From: Betaproteobacteria bacterium Ga0077532
GTDB taxonomy: Bacteria; Pseudomonadota; Gammaproteobacteria; Burkholderiales; Ga0077523
Assembly (NCBI GenBank): GCA_001464895.1
Contig: LNEE01000062.1
Location: 314,333 to 378,332 of the forward strand
Length of the DNA stretch: 64,000 bases
Direction: 5' to 3'
Position numbers and translations under genes: made by a program. Every line of letters begins with the position of its first letter. Position 1 is the stretch's first letter. Below, one piece after another: positions 16,898 to 25,374 of this stretch. The notes beneath the pieces are model-generated. The model saw only the letters and a program-made list of their open reading frames with translations. It was not told where the DNA came from and made no database searches.

Positions 16898-18100
16898 ATG
16901 AACGAAGCCTTCATCTGCGCCGCGCGGCGCACCCCCATCGGCCGCTACGCCGGCGCGCTCTCTTCCGTCCGTCCGGACGACCTCGGCGCCGTGCCGCTGA
17001 AGGCGCTGATGGCGCAGCTTCCGTCCGTCGACTGGAACGCGGTCGACGATGTGGTGTTCGGCTGCGCGAACCAGGCGGGTGAGGACAACCGGAACGTCGC
17101 GCGCATGGCGCTGCTGCTGGCCGGCCTGCCGAAGGAGATCCCCGCGAGCACCATCAACCGCCTGTGCGGTTCCGGGATGGACGCGGTGGGGATCGTTGCC
17201 CGCGCCATCCGTGCGGGCGAGATCGATCTCGGCATCGCGGGCGGCGTGGAGAGCATGTCGCGCGCGCCATTCGTGATGCCGAAGGCGACGACCGCGTTCG
17301 CGCGCGAGAACGCCGTGTTCGACACCACCATCGGCTGGCGCTTCGTGAACCCGCTCATGAAGCAGATGTACGGCACCGACTCGATGCCCGAGACGGCGGA
17401 GAACGTGGCCGCGGAGCACGGCGTCGCCCGCGAGGACCAGGACGCCTTCGGGCTGCGGTCCCAGGCGAAGGCCGCGGCGGCGCAGAAGAGCGGCCGGTTC
17501 GCCCGCGAGATCGCGCCGGTGACGATCCCCGCGCGGAAGGGTGATCCGGTGATCGTCGAACACGACGAGCATCCGCGCGAGACGACGATCGACGCGCTCG
17601 CGAAGCTGAAGCCCATCGTGAAGCCGGACGGCACCGTGACCGCCGGGAATGCCTCGGGTGTGAACGACGGCGCATGCGCGCTGGTGATCGCGAGCGAGGC
17701 GGCCGCGAAGCGCCACGGCCTCACGCCACTCGCGCGCGTCGTGGGCGTGGCGACGGCCGGTTGCGCGCCGCGCGTGATGGGCATCGGCCCGGTGCCGGCC
17801 ACGCAGAAGCTGCTCGCGCGGCTCGGGCTGACGGTGGACCGGCTCGACGTGATCGAACTGAACGAGGCCTTCGCGGCGCAGGGGATCGCGGTGCTGCGGG
17901 GGCTGGGGATCGCCGACGACGATCCGCGCGTGAATCCGAATGGTGGCGCGATCGCGCTGGGACATCCGCTCGGGATGAGCGGTGCGCGCCTGGTGGCGAC
18001 GGCCACGCACGAACTGGTGGCGACGGGCGGGCGCTACGCGCTCACGACGATGTGCATCGGCGTGGGCCAGGGGATCGCGGCGGTGATCGAGCGCGTCTGA
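16898..18100 (+). CDS. pcaF: acetyl-CoA acyltransferase, 3-oxoadipyl-CoA thiolase type
   Basis: A 400-residue thiolase. The nucleophile is Cys90 ([11 protein letters not shown]), with His near 356 ([14 protein letters not shown]) and the second Cys near 386 ([10 protein letters not shown]). The N-terminus ([21 protein letters not shown]) and the [15 protein letters not shown] segment are characteristic of PcaF/PaaJ, which cleaves 3-oxoadipyl-CoA to succinyl-CoA and acetyl-CoA in aromatic catabolism. No other pca or paa gene adjoins it, so the symbol is given on sequence character alone. GGGAA precedes the ATG at 8 bases. Confidence 0.8.
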   Translation: MNEAFICAARRTPIGRYAGALSSVRPDDLGAVPLKALMAQLPSVDWNAVDDVVFGCANQAGEDNRNVARMALLLAGLPKEIPASTINRLCGSGMDAVGIVARAIRAGEIDLGIAGGVESMSRAPFVMPKATTAFARENAVFDTTIGWRFVNPLMKQMYGTDSMPETAENVAAEHGVAREDQDAFGLRSQAKAAAAQKSGRFAREIAPVTIPARKGDPVIVEHDEHPRETTIDALAKLKPIVKPDGTVTAGNASGVNDGACALVIASEAAAKRHGLTPLARVVGVATAGCAPRVMGIGPVPATQKLLARLGLTVDRLDVIELNEAFAAQGIAVLRGLGIADDDPRVNPNGGAIALGHPLGMSGARLVATATHELVATGGRYALTTMCIGVGQGIAAVIERV

Positions 18101-18119
18101 GCGGCCGATCGAAGTCTCG

Positions 18120-18530
18120 TTAGAAGGGCTTCGTCACGACGAGCAGGATGACGGCCAGCATCAGCAGCACCGGCACTTCGTTGAACCAGCGGAACCACAC
18201 GTGCGACTTCGTGTTGGTGCCGGCCTCGAAGCGTTTGAGGTGCGCCTTGCACATGTGGTGGTAGCCGATCAGCACGACCACCAACGCGAGCTTCGCGTGC
18301 ATCCATCCGCCACCGATGCCGTAGCCCAGCCAGAGCCAAACGCCGAAGACGAGCGCCGGGATCATCAGGATGGTCATGAACCGGTAGAGCTTGCGGGCCA
18401 TCAGCAGCAGCCGCTCGCGGACGGCCGGGTTGTCGTCCATCGCGAGGTTCACGAAGATCCGCGGCAGGTAGAAAAGGCCGGCGAACCACGACGTGACGAA
18501 CAGGATGTGCAGCGACTTGACGACGAGCAT
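18120..18530 (-). CDS. hemJ: HemJ/CopD-type protoporphyrinogen oxidase
   Basis: A 136-residue membrane protein with four hydrophobic segments. It has SLHILFVTSWFAGLFYLPRIFV at the start with the conserved His, LYRFMTILMIPALV in the second segment, and MHAKLALV...GYHHMCK in the third. These are hallmarks of HemJ, which oxidises protoporphyrinogen IX to protoporphyrin IX in many bacteria lacking HemG/HemY. It is convergent with the thiolase gene and 28 bases downstream of the alpha/beta hydrolase gene on the same strand. Confidence 0.88.
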   Translation of the reverse strand: MLVVKSLHILFVTSWFAGLFYLPRIFVNLAMDDNPAVRERLLLMARKLYRFMTILMIPALVFGVWLWLGYGIGGGWMHAKLALVVVLIGYHHMCKAHLKRFEAGTNTKSHVWFRWFNEVPVLLMLAVILLVVTKPF

Positions 18531-18558
18531 GGCGGGTTCCGTGGAGGGTGGCGCGGGG

Positions 18559-19176
18559 TCAGCCGGCCTCGTCGGCGCGGTAGGCGCGGACGATGCGCTG
18601 GAGCGCGATGAGATCGCCGTGGAAGAAGTGTCCGGCGCCGGGGATCACCACGACGGGGAGTTTCTGCGGGCGGGCCCATTCGAGGGCCTCGGCGAGCGGC
18701 ACGACGTCGTCCTGTTCGCCGTGGATCACGAGCGTGTGGGCCGGGACATCGCTCACCGGGAAGCGGCCGACGGCCGGGGCCACCAGCACCAGCCGCTTCG
18801 GTGCGTACTCGGCGGCCACGTGCGAGGCGACGTAGCCGCCGAACGAGAAGCCTGCGAGCGTGAGGGGAAGATCGCCATGCACGCTTCGCGCGTGCGTGAC
18901 GAGCGCCCGGAAGTCGTCCAACTCGCCGCGGCCGTCGTCGTAAACCCCCTCGCTGGCACCGACGCCACGGAAGTTGAGCCGCCACGCCACGAGGCCCTGC
19001 GACGCGAACGTGCGGGCGAGCGTCTGGACGATCTTGTTCTCCATCGTGCCGCCGTACAGCGGATGCGGATGGGCGACGACCGCGATGCCGGTCGGCTCGC
19101 CAGACGGGTTCAGTACCGAGACTTCGAGATCCCCGGACGGGCCGGCGATGAGCTGGCGTTCCGCGCCGGCCAGCAT
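18559..19176 (-). CDS. alpha/beta hydrolase (COG2945-like)
   Basis: A 205-residue small alpha/beta hydrolase. AVVAHPHPLYGGTMENKIV is the family's N-terminal signature. The nucleophile Ser lies in AGFSFGGYVA, the acid in HGEQDDVVP, and the His in PGAGHFFHG. The group is often annotated as dienelactone-hydrolase-like; the substrate is unknown. The start overlaps the stop of the 2Fe-2S gene (TGATG), so the two are coupled, with hemJ following. Confidence 0.85.
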   Translation of the reverse strand: MLAGAERQLIAGPSGDLEVSVLNPSGEPTGIAVVAHPHPLYGGTMENKIVQTLARTFASQGLVAWRLNFRGVGASEGVYDDGRGELDDFRALVTHARSVHGDLPLTLAGFSFGGYVASHVAAEYAPKRLVLVAPAVGRFPVSDVPAHTLVIHGEQDDVVPLAEALEWARPQKLPVVVIPGAGHFFHGDLIALQRIVRAYRADEAG

Positions 19177-19487
19177 CAGATGCGCAGCCTGTCGACGACG
19201 CGACCGTTCTTCAGGTGTTCTTCGATGATCTCGTCGACATCGCTGCGGTCGACGTACGTGTACCAGACGTCCTCGGGATAAACGACGATGACGGGGCCTT
19301 CCTCGCAGCGGTCGAGGCAGCCGGCCATGTTGATCCGAACCTTGCCCTTGCCCGACAGCCCCAGTGCCTTCACCTGGGCCTTCGCGTAGTCGCGCACACC
19401 CGACGCGTCGTGGGTGTTGCAGCAGGCGCGGTTCGGGTCGTCGCGCTGATTGCAGCAGAAGAAGACATGCCGCTCGTAGTAGCTCAT
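19176..19487 (-). CDS. thioredoxin-like (2Fe-2S) ferredoxin
   Basis: A 103-residue protein of the thioredoxin-like 2Fe-2S ferredoxin type. HVFFCCNQR near the N-terminus, then VRINMAGCLDRCEEGPVIVVYP, gives the four-cysteine cluster (C-x(n)-C...C-x3-C) of this family. It probably transfers electrons; the partner is unknown. It starts the small operon 2Fe-2S protein, hydrolase, HemJ. The ATG at 19487 is the first conserved Met. Confidence 0.85.
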   Translation of the reverse strand: MSYYERHVFFCCNQRDDPNRACCNTHDASGVRDYAKAQVKALGLSGKGKVRINMAGCLDRCEEGPVIVVYPEDVWYTYVDRSDVDEIIEEHLKNGRVVDRLRI

Positions 19488-19545
19488 GGACTCGTTTCTC
19501 TTGGAAGAATGGCGGGCCGATTATACGAACCCGCCCGGACCGCGC

Positions 19546-20607
19546 TCACCGCTGGCGGCGGAAATGAGGAAGCAGGAAGGCCGCGGCGAGCAGCGGCCAG
19601 CAGAGCGAGATGATCCGTGTGGTGCCCGCAAAGCTCCGATAGTGGCCCTGCTGCCACGGTTCGATGGCGGACACCGAGGCGTAGGGGTTGAGCGGGCCGG
19701 CGTTCAGGAGGAGGGTGCCACCCAGCATCGCGGCGAAGGCCGTGATCGCCGCGGCGCGGCGCGGCATCATGCAGGCGGTGATCCCCAGCCCCAGCCCGAC
19801 TGCGATGCCGAGCCCGTTGCCCGGCGTGATCCAGAGGAGCGCGTCGCCGCGTTCGAAGAGGAGCGCCGCGGCGAAACTTCGTGCTGCGAGAGCCCCGACC
19901 ATCAGGACGACGAGGGCGCCCACTGGATTCTCGGACGCGACGACCCGCAGGATGCCGGCCACCGTGACGATCCCGAGCACAGCGACGCCGGCCTCGAAAG
20001 CCGCATAGGCAAGCGCCGAGTAGGTGCCCGGCGGCGTGGGGACGAGATGCCGCATGTCGCCGGTCGAGAAGAGCCAGAGGTCCGGCCGGAACTGCGCGAG
20101 GACCCAGAGCGCCAGCAGGATGAGCCCCGCATCGCCACCGTTGTGCGGCGTCAGGAAGCGCGCACGCCAGCGGGCGAAGACGCCGTCCTCGTCATCCCCC
20201 GCGAAGAGTGCGACCCAGGCACCGAGCAACCCGCCGACGGCATTGCAGAACACGTCGAGCGCGGAGGGTACCCGGAGCGCGATGCTGCCCTGGAGAACTT
20301 CCATGCTGGCGCTGAGCAGCGTCGCGAGCACGAATGCGATACCGGCAGCCTGGATGCCACGCAGATGGCGTCGCAGCCAGCCGGTGAAGAGCATGCCGAG
20401 CGGGATGTACGCCGTGACGTTGAAGATCACGTCGTACCAGGTGTAGTACCGGGGCCACTCGCTCAACTGTCGCCAGAGGACCGAGGCGTCCGGGATGCGC
20501 CAGCCCTCGGCGGGATAGACGCTGGCGATGGCCACGACGACTACGTAAGCTAGGGTGGCGAGCCCCACGAAACCGGAACGACGGGTGAACGGCGACATCG
20601 ATGTCAT
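19546..20607 (-). CDS. VanZ-like membrane protein
   Basis: A 353-residue polytopic membrane protein. The N-terminal third has the VanZ-like core: YDVIFNVTAYIPLGMLFTGWL, then an ASMEVLQGSIALRVPSALDVFCNAVGGLLGA stretch read as the family's E-x-x-Q...D...N-x-x-G pattern. The C-terminal two thirds add about six more hydrophobic segments. Apart from the VanZ homologues linked to teicoplanin resistance, this family has no known biochemical role. Starts at 20607 or 20598 are both possible. It is divergent from the DHH phosphoesterase gene. Confidence 0.75.
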   Translation of the reverse strand: MTSMSPFTRRSGFVGLATLAYVVVVAIASVYPAEGWRIPDASVLWRQLSEWPRYYTWYDVIFNVTAYIPLGMLFTGWLRRHLRGIQAAGIAFVLATLLSASMEVLQGSIALRVPSALDVFCNAVGGLLGAWVALFAGDDEDGVFARWRARFLTPHNGGDAGLILLALWVLAQFRPDLWLFSTGDMRHLVPTPPGTYSALAYAAFEAGVAVLGIVTVAGILRVVASENPVGALVVLMVGALAARSFAAALLFERGDALLWITPGNGLGIAVGLGLGITACMMPRRAAAITAFAAMLGGTLLLNAGPLNPYASVSAIEPWQQGHYRSFAGTTRIISLCWPLLAAAFLLPHFRRQR

Positions 20608-20665
20608 CGGCAGAACGTCGGTCGGCGCGGGGCCGCGACGGCGTCCGGCATGAGGCGGAGAGGCG

Positions 20666-21619
20666 ATGGGATTCTATGACATCTTCAATGGCGACGCGGA
20701 CGGACTCTGCGCGCTCCAGCAGCTTCGGCTCGCCGAACCGGTCGTGGCCACCTGTGTCACCGGGGCGAAGCGCGACATCGCGCTCGTCGAGCGCGTCGTT
20801 CCCGCGCCCGGTGATCGGTTCACCGTCTGCGACATCTCGCTCGAATCCAATCTGGATGCAACGCGCCGAGCACTCGATGCAGGCGCACACATCCGCTGGT
20901 TCGATCATCACCGCGCGGGCGAGCCGTTCGATCACCCGGATCTCGAACGCCATATCGATCTCTCCGCCGCCATGTGCACGAGCGCCATCGTCGATCGCCA
21001 TCTGGGTGGCGCGCATCGCGCGTGGGCCGTGGTGGGCGCGTTCGGGGACAACCTGGGTGCGACGGCCCGGAGTCTCGCCGCGATGTTGGATCTCGACGAG
21101 GCGGTGACGGGCGTGTTCAGGCGGCTGGGCGAGAGTCTCAACTACAACGCCTACGGTGACGACGTCCGCGAGCTGCTCTTCGATCCCGAAGATCTGCACC
21201 GGCGTATGCGGGGCATCGCCGACCCGCTGCGCTTCGCGGAGGACGATCCGGCGTTCGGCGTCCTGGAGGCGTCCATGCGGGACGATCTCGAACGGAGCAT
21301 CGCGCTCGCGCCAATTCTCGAATCGGCGTCGGTGGCGTGTTTCGAATTGCCGGATGCCGCCTGGAGCCGACGGGTCAGCGGCGTGCTCGCGAATCGTCTC
21401 GCGCGGGAACATCCCGGCCGCGCGCACGCCCTGCTGACACCATCGAGAGGGATGTTCACCGTGAGCATCCGGGCGCCGATCGATGCGCCGAAGGGGGCGG
21501 ATCTCGTGGCGATCGGCTTCGCCGGCGGCGGAGGCCGGGCGGGTGCCGCCGGCATCAGCGGGCTTCCGACCGACGACGTTCCCGGGCTCCTGAAAGCACT
21601 GCGCCGGGTCTACGGATAG
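20666..21619 (+). CDS. DHH superfamily phosphoesterase
   Basis: A 317-residue protein with DHH-family motifs: FNGDADGLCAL at the start (motif I aspartates), VCDISLESN (motif II), WFDHHRAG (the DHH motif) and a C-terminal GFAGGGGRAGAAGI glycine-rich substrate-binding segment like DHHA1. Members cleave phosphodiesters such as nanoRNA, pAp or cyclic dinucleotides; which one is not clear. The Shine-Dalgarno GGAG is 7 bases from the ATG. The last codons and the stop lie inside a strong hairpin. Confidence 0.8.
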   Translation: MGFYDIFNGDADGLCALQQLRLAEPVVATCVTGAKRDIALVERVVPAPGDRFTVCDISLESNLDATRRALDAGAHIRWFDHHRAGEPFDHPDLERHIDLSAAMCTSAIVDRHLGGAHRAWAVVGAFGDNLGATARSLAAMLDLDEAVTGVFRRLGESLNYNAYGDDVRELLFDPEDLHRRMRGIADPLRFAEDDPAFGVLEASMRDDLERSIALAPILESASVACFELPDAAWSRRVSGVLANRLAREHPGRAHALLTPSRGMFTVSIRAPIDAPKGADLVAIGFAGGGGRAGAAGISGLPTDDVPGLLKALRRVYG

Positions 21620-21628
21620 ACCCGGCGC
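21601..21628 (+). terminator. 12-bp perfect hairpin spanning the stop codon
   Basis: GCGCCGGGTCTA, loop CGGA, then TAGACCCGGCGC; the TAG stop of the DHH gene is the start of the right arm. Very stable, but no T-run follows. A probable 3' end or mRNA-stabilising structure. Confidence 0.55.
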
Positions 21629-21640
21629 AGGGGACTGCCG

Positions 21641-21667
21641 ACGACCCGCCTCAGGCGAGGCGGTCGT
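21641..21667. terminator. bidirectional hairpin between convergent genes
   Basis: ACGACCCGCCTC, loop AGGC, GAGGCGGTCGT: 11 base pairs with one bulged C. It sits 24 bases past the PEP-CTERM gene stop on the minus strand and also past the DHH gene. A likely shared transcription end. Confidence 0.5.
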
Positions 21668-21691
21668 TGCGTTCGGACATCAGACCTTCGA

Positions 21692-23167
21692 TCAGGCCTT
21701 CATCTGACGACGGCGGCGCACCTGCCAGCCCAGAAGCGGGGCCGCGAGGAGCATAAGCGCCCATTCGCTGGGTTCCGGCACCGGCACGGCTGTCCACGTC
21801 ATCACCGTGCCTTCCGGGTTGGTGAAGTCGAGGAACAGCGGGAAGGCCGAGGCGAACCCTGGGCTGTCGGGGTCCAGCAGCGGGCGGATGCCGGTGATCG
21901 TGAAGGTCGAGACGCCGGGGGCGAAGAAGTAACTCTCGAGACCGTCGAAATCATCGTCCACCACCACGCCGTCCACCACGATCTTGAGATCCAGGAACCC
22001 ATCCGGCGCAATCACTTCGAGGAACTCGCCACCACCTGCCAGCTCGATCTCGAAGCCCTCGACCGTGGGCGGATCGAACCAGCGGCGGGGTTGGGGTGCC
22101 GTGAACACGAAGATCTCGGGGGCGGGCATGAACGGGAGGATCGGGTTGGCCTGCGTCGAGCCGAGTTCGACACCACCCACACCACCGAACGCGAAGAAGA
22201 ACGTCTCAGGGGCGATCGGGGTGCCGTCGCCGAAGACCGGATCGCCAGGCGCGCTGGGGACTTCGCCATCGACGATTTCGCCATCGCCGCCACCCTCTCC
22301 GCCCCCTTCGCCATAGCCCGCGGGCTGGCCGAGCGAATAAACGTTCGCACCGAGCGCCGAGATCTTGGACAGCGCCGAGGCTTCGGTCGCCGCCGTGCCG
22401 TAGAAGATGTTGAAGATCCGCGTCTCGCCGGCGGCCAGCGAGCCGAACGAGAAGTCGAATACCGAGCCGTGGTCGCTCGGCCCGTTCTTGGAGAAATCGG
22501 TGTTGACCGTGGACTCGTCGATCCAGCCGGCTTCCGTAAGCGGGTCGGACGAGGCGAAACCGTTGTTGCTGGCGAACAGGACGTTGCCGCCGTTGGCCAC
22601 GAGGTTGGCCGTGACGCCACCGTGGGTGACGTACTCGCTGAACGGGGAGGGCGGGACGTCCCAGTCCATCGCTCGGCGGTAGATGAGGTTGTCGAGCGTC
22701 GCGCCGCCGGTGTTGGTGATCTGGACCTGGGCCTGGAAGGTGTCGGCCTGGAGGGAGGGGCCGTAGAAGTGGCTGATCGTGACGGGCGCGCCGTTCATGA
22801 AGACCGTGGAAGACGCGGTGTTGCCGCTGATGCCGAAGGTGCCGCCCGTGTAGCCACCGGAACCAGAGGACTGGTTTGCGAAGGCCGAGAAGGATGCGCC
22901 GCCGAACTGGACCGAGACGCCCCAGCCTTCGCACGCGCATCCGGGGGAGATCGCGTCTCCGATGCCGTTGCGATAGACGCCGTACGTCATCCCCTCGCCG
23001 GGCCCCGTCTCCGAGAAGAAGTTGAGTTCGCCCGAGTCGTTCACGCCGAGCGTGGTCTCACCGTAGGTGATGATGCCGCCGGCCTGTGCGGCGCCAGCGG
23101 CCAACAGTGCGCCGGTGGCGATGGCGACCGAAATGGCGCTCGCCAGAGCCTTTGTTTTGAATTGCAT
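21692..23167 (-). CDS. PEP-CTERM sorted extracellular protein
   Basis: A 491-residue exported protein. The signal peptide has a hydrophobic core ISVAIATGALLAAGAAQA. The body is Gly/Ser/Asn-rich beta-type sequence with an acidic glycine linker (GEGGGEGGGDGE, about residue 290). The C-terminus has VPVPEPSEWALMLLAAPLLGW then RRRR, a PEP-CTERM exosortase signal. The N-terminal part (NDSGELNFF, GVYRNGIGDAISPGC.CEGWG) resembles other surface proteins of this class. No enzyme motif is seen. The ATG at 23167 is chosen over an in-frame GTG at 23179 because GGAG lies between them at correct spacing. Confidence 0.82.
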   Translation of the reverse strand: MQFKTKALASAISVAIATGALLAAGAAQAGGIITYGETTLGVNDSGELNFFSETGPGEGMTYGVYRNGIGDAISPGCACEGWGVSVQFGGASFSAFANQSSGSGGYTGGTFGISGNTASSTVFMNGAPVTISHFYGPSLQADTFQAQVQITNTGGATLDNLIYRRAMDWDVPPSPFSEYVTHGGVTANLVANGGNVLFASNNGFASSDPLTEAGWIDESTVNTDFSKNGPSDHGSVFDFSFGSLAAGETRIFNIFYGTAATEASALSKISALGANVYSLGQPAGYGEGGGEGGGDGEIVDGEVPSAPGDPVFGDGTPIAPETFFFAFGGVGGVELGSTQANPILPFMPAPEIFVFTAPQPRRWFDPPTVEGFEIELAGGGEFLEVIAPDGFLDLKIVVDGVVVDDDFDGLESYFFAPGVSTFTITGIRPLLDPDSPGFASAFPLFLDFTNPEGTVMTWTAVPVPEPSEWALMLLAAPLLGWQVRRRRQMKA

Positions 23168-23490
23168 GGTCTTCTCCACTTTGGCGGGCTGCGCAGGATA
23201 GGCGAGGCCCGAGGGGTTCCGATCGAGGTGGCCGTTCCGCCGTCACCTTCCGGAGAACAAATCCGCCACGAACGGCCCATCAGCAAGTTCCAGTCCTGAC
23301 GAAATGGAAGGTTTGGCAGGGGCCGGAACCTCTTGATTTGTCAGACTCGCCATGAGGCTTCTGGCGCGGAGCGTGCTGAGCCCGTAACCCTCGTGTAAGA
23401 AATATCGACGGCGCACGACGCCGTGCGGGAAGTGAGAAACCCGTTCGTCATGCTCGGGCGGATGGCCTGCTCCACCCGCCCAGCGGCCGA
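23168..23490. other. gene-free stretch between PEP-CTERM and pot genes
   Basis: This 323-base region should carry the promoter of the PEP-CTERM gene (minus strand) and the 3' end of the pot operon. Apart from the hairpin at 23456-23481 and the Shine-Dalgarno site at its left edge, I find no convincing promoter, RNA or repeat. Confidence 0.5.
23456..23481 (-). terminator. hairpin after potD-like gene
   Basis: GGGCGGATGG, loop CCTGCT, CCACCCGCCC: ten pairs with one G-T type mismatch, starting 10 bases beyond the stop of the substrate-binding protein gene. No T-run follows, so it may be Rho-dependent or stabilise the 3' end. Confidence 0.4.
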
Positions 23491-24558
23491 TCACTTCAGC
23501 TTGATCTCGGTCCAGAGGCGGTTGGCGAAGCGGCGCTGCTTGGGGTTGAGGTCCTTCAGCATCTCGAGCTTCTTTGCCGTGTCGGCATCGGGGAAGATGG
23601 CCTTGATCTGCTTCAGTTCGGGGGCGATGAACTTCTGCGCCTCCTGGTTGGGGTTGCCGGACCCGATCATGTTGGTGAGATCGGCGGCGTTCTGCCCCTG
23701 CAACATGAAGTCGATGAACTGGTGGGCCAGGTCGGGGCGCGGGGCGCTCTTGTGGATGACCATCGCATCGAGGGCCAGCACGGCGCCCTCCTTGGGCATC
23801 GCGGGCAGTACGCGGAACGGTCGCTTGGCCGCCTTCGCGTCGAGATCGGCCTGGAACATGTCGTTCGAGAAGCCGTGCGCCAGCCAGATGTTCCCGACCG
23901 TCAGTTCCTTGATGTAGCTGGACGCGTTGAAAGCGGCCCAGTAGGGCTTCGCGGCGAGGATGACCTCCTTGGCCTCCATCAGGTGCTTCTCGTCGACGTC
24001 GTTCGCCGAGTAGCCGCGGTACTTGAGGGCGGCAGCCATCAGCTCACGCTGGCTGTCCATCACGGTGACCTTGCCCTTCAGCTTCGCGAGGATCGCCGGG
24101 TCGAAGATGGTTGCCCAGGAGTCGGGTGTGATGCCGAGCTCCTTCATCTTCTTGTCGTTGTAGCCCACCAGCGTGATCGTCATTGCGTAGGGCGCGGAGT
24201 ACTTGTTCCCCGGGTCGAACTCGGTGTTGAGGTACTGCGGCATCACGTTCTTCAGGTTCGGGATCTTCGCCGGGTCGAGCGGCAGCAGGGCGTTCATCTT
24301 GATCAGCGCGGCCACGGCATTCATCGTGGGCACCATCACGTCGTAGCCGGTGCCGCCGGCCTGGAGCTTCGCGATCAGCTCGTCGTTGTCCGAGTAATAG
24401 GTCTGCTTCACCTTGCACGCACACGTCGCCTCGAAACGTTTGATCGTCTCGTCCGACATGTAGTTGTTCCAGTTGTACAGGTGCAGCACTGCCGGCTTCT
24501 GGGCGAAGGCGGGCAGGCTCACGAGCACGGCGGCGAAGGCGACGAGCAGTTTCTTCAT
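23491..24558 (-). CDS. potD: polyamine ABC transporter substrate-binding protein
   Basis: A 355-residue periplasmic binding protein. Signal peptide: KKLLVAFAAVLVSLPAFA. The mature start VLHLYNWNNYMSDETIKRFE, followed by GTGYDVMVPTMN, is characteristic of PotD/PotF, the spermidine or putrescine receptors. It has the usual length for the family. PotD and PotF cannot be told apart safely here. It is the last gene of the minus-strand order ATPase, permease, permease, binding protein, 36 bases after the permease gene. Confidence 0.88.
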   Translation of the reverse strand: MKKLLVAFAAVLVSLPAFAQKPAVLHLYNWNNYMSDETIKRFEATCACKVKQTYYSDNDELIAKLQAGGTGYDVMVPTMNAVAALIKMNALLPLDPAKIPNLKNVMPQYLNTEFDPGNKYSAPYAMTITLVGYNDKKMKELGITPDSWATIFDPAILAKLKGKVTVMDSQRELMAAALKYRGYSANDVDEKHLMEAKEVILAAKPYWAAFNASSYIKELTVGNIWLAHGFSNDMFQADLDAKAAKRPFRVLPAMPKEGAVLALDAMVIHKSAPRPDLAHQFIDFMLQGQNAADLTNMIGSGNPNQEAQKFIAPELKQIKAIFPDADTAKKLEMLKDLNPKQRRFANRLWTEIKLK

Positions 24559-24594
24559 GGCGGTGTCCCCCGGATGGCGTGGGTGGGTGTTGTC

Positions 24595-25374
24595 TCAGTG
24601 CCCGCGCAGGCCGCCCGGCGAGAGGCGGCTAGCGATCACGATCATGACCAGCGTGACGAGCATCAGCAGCGTTGACACGGCATTCACCTCCGGTGTCACC
24701 GCGATCTTGATCATCGAGTAGATCTGCAGCGGCAGGGTGGTGGAGTCGACCCCGGCCGTGAAGAACGTGATCACGAAATCGTCGATCGAGAGCGTGAAGG
24801 CCATCAGCGCGCCGGCGACGATGCCGGGCATGATGAGCGGCAGGGTGATGAGCCGCAACGCCTGCCACTGCGTCGCCCCGAGATCGCGGGCGGCCTCGGT
24901 CAGGCTCTCGTCCATGCCGGACAGCCGCGAACGGACGACGATCGCGACGAAGCCCACGGAGAAGGCGATGTGCGACAGCACGATCGACAGCATCCCGAGG
25001 GTCACTTCCAGCAACACGAAGAAGATGAGCAGGCTCACGCCCAGGAGGATCTCGGGGATCGCGATCGGCGTCAGCACCAGGACGGGCAGCAGCCGCAGCT
25101 TGTAGCGGTACATCGCATACCCAGCCATGGTCCCCAGGATGGTCGCCACGGCGCTCGATGTGAGCGCGATCAACAGGGAGTTCCACGCCGCCGTCAGCAT
25201 CTGCTCGTCGTGGAAGAGCACGTCGTACCAGTGCCAGGTGAAGCCGACCCACTCGGCGTTCAGTTTCGAATCGTTGAACGAGTAGACGACCACGATGACC
25301 AGTGGCACGTACAGGAAGGCGTACACCAGCGCGCTGGCGGCCCACAGGAGCCAGGGTTTGCGGCGCCCGTTCAT
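24595..25374 (-). CDS. potC: polyamine ABC transporter permease (PotC/PotI type)
   Basis: A 259-residue inner-membrane protein with six hydrophobic segments. The EAA loop reads EAARDLGATQWQALRLITLPL, which docks to the ATPase. The N-terminal VPLVIVVVYSFNDSK is typical of PotC/PotI. Its ATG overlaps the stop of the upstream permease gene (ATGA), so translation is coupled. Confidence 0.88.
   Translation of the reverse strand: MNGRRKPWLLWAASALVYAFLYVPLVIVVVYSFNDSKLNAEWVGFTWHWYDVLFHDEQMLTAAWNSLLIALTSSAVATILGTMAGYAMYRYKLRLLPVLVLTPIAIPEILLGVSLLIFFVLLEVTLGMLSIVLSHIAFSVGFVAIVVRSRLSGMDESLTEAARDLGATQWQALRLITLPLIMPGIVAGALMAFTLSIDDFVITFFTAGVDSTTLPLQIYSMIKIAVTPEVNAVSTLLMLVTLVMIVIASRLSPGGLRGH

Noticed and set aside
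23362..23377. Sigma-54-like motif TGGCGCGGAGCGTGCT
   Set aside because: It points to the plus strand, where no gene follows, and the conserved TTGC half is altered.
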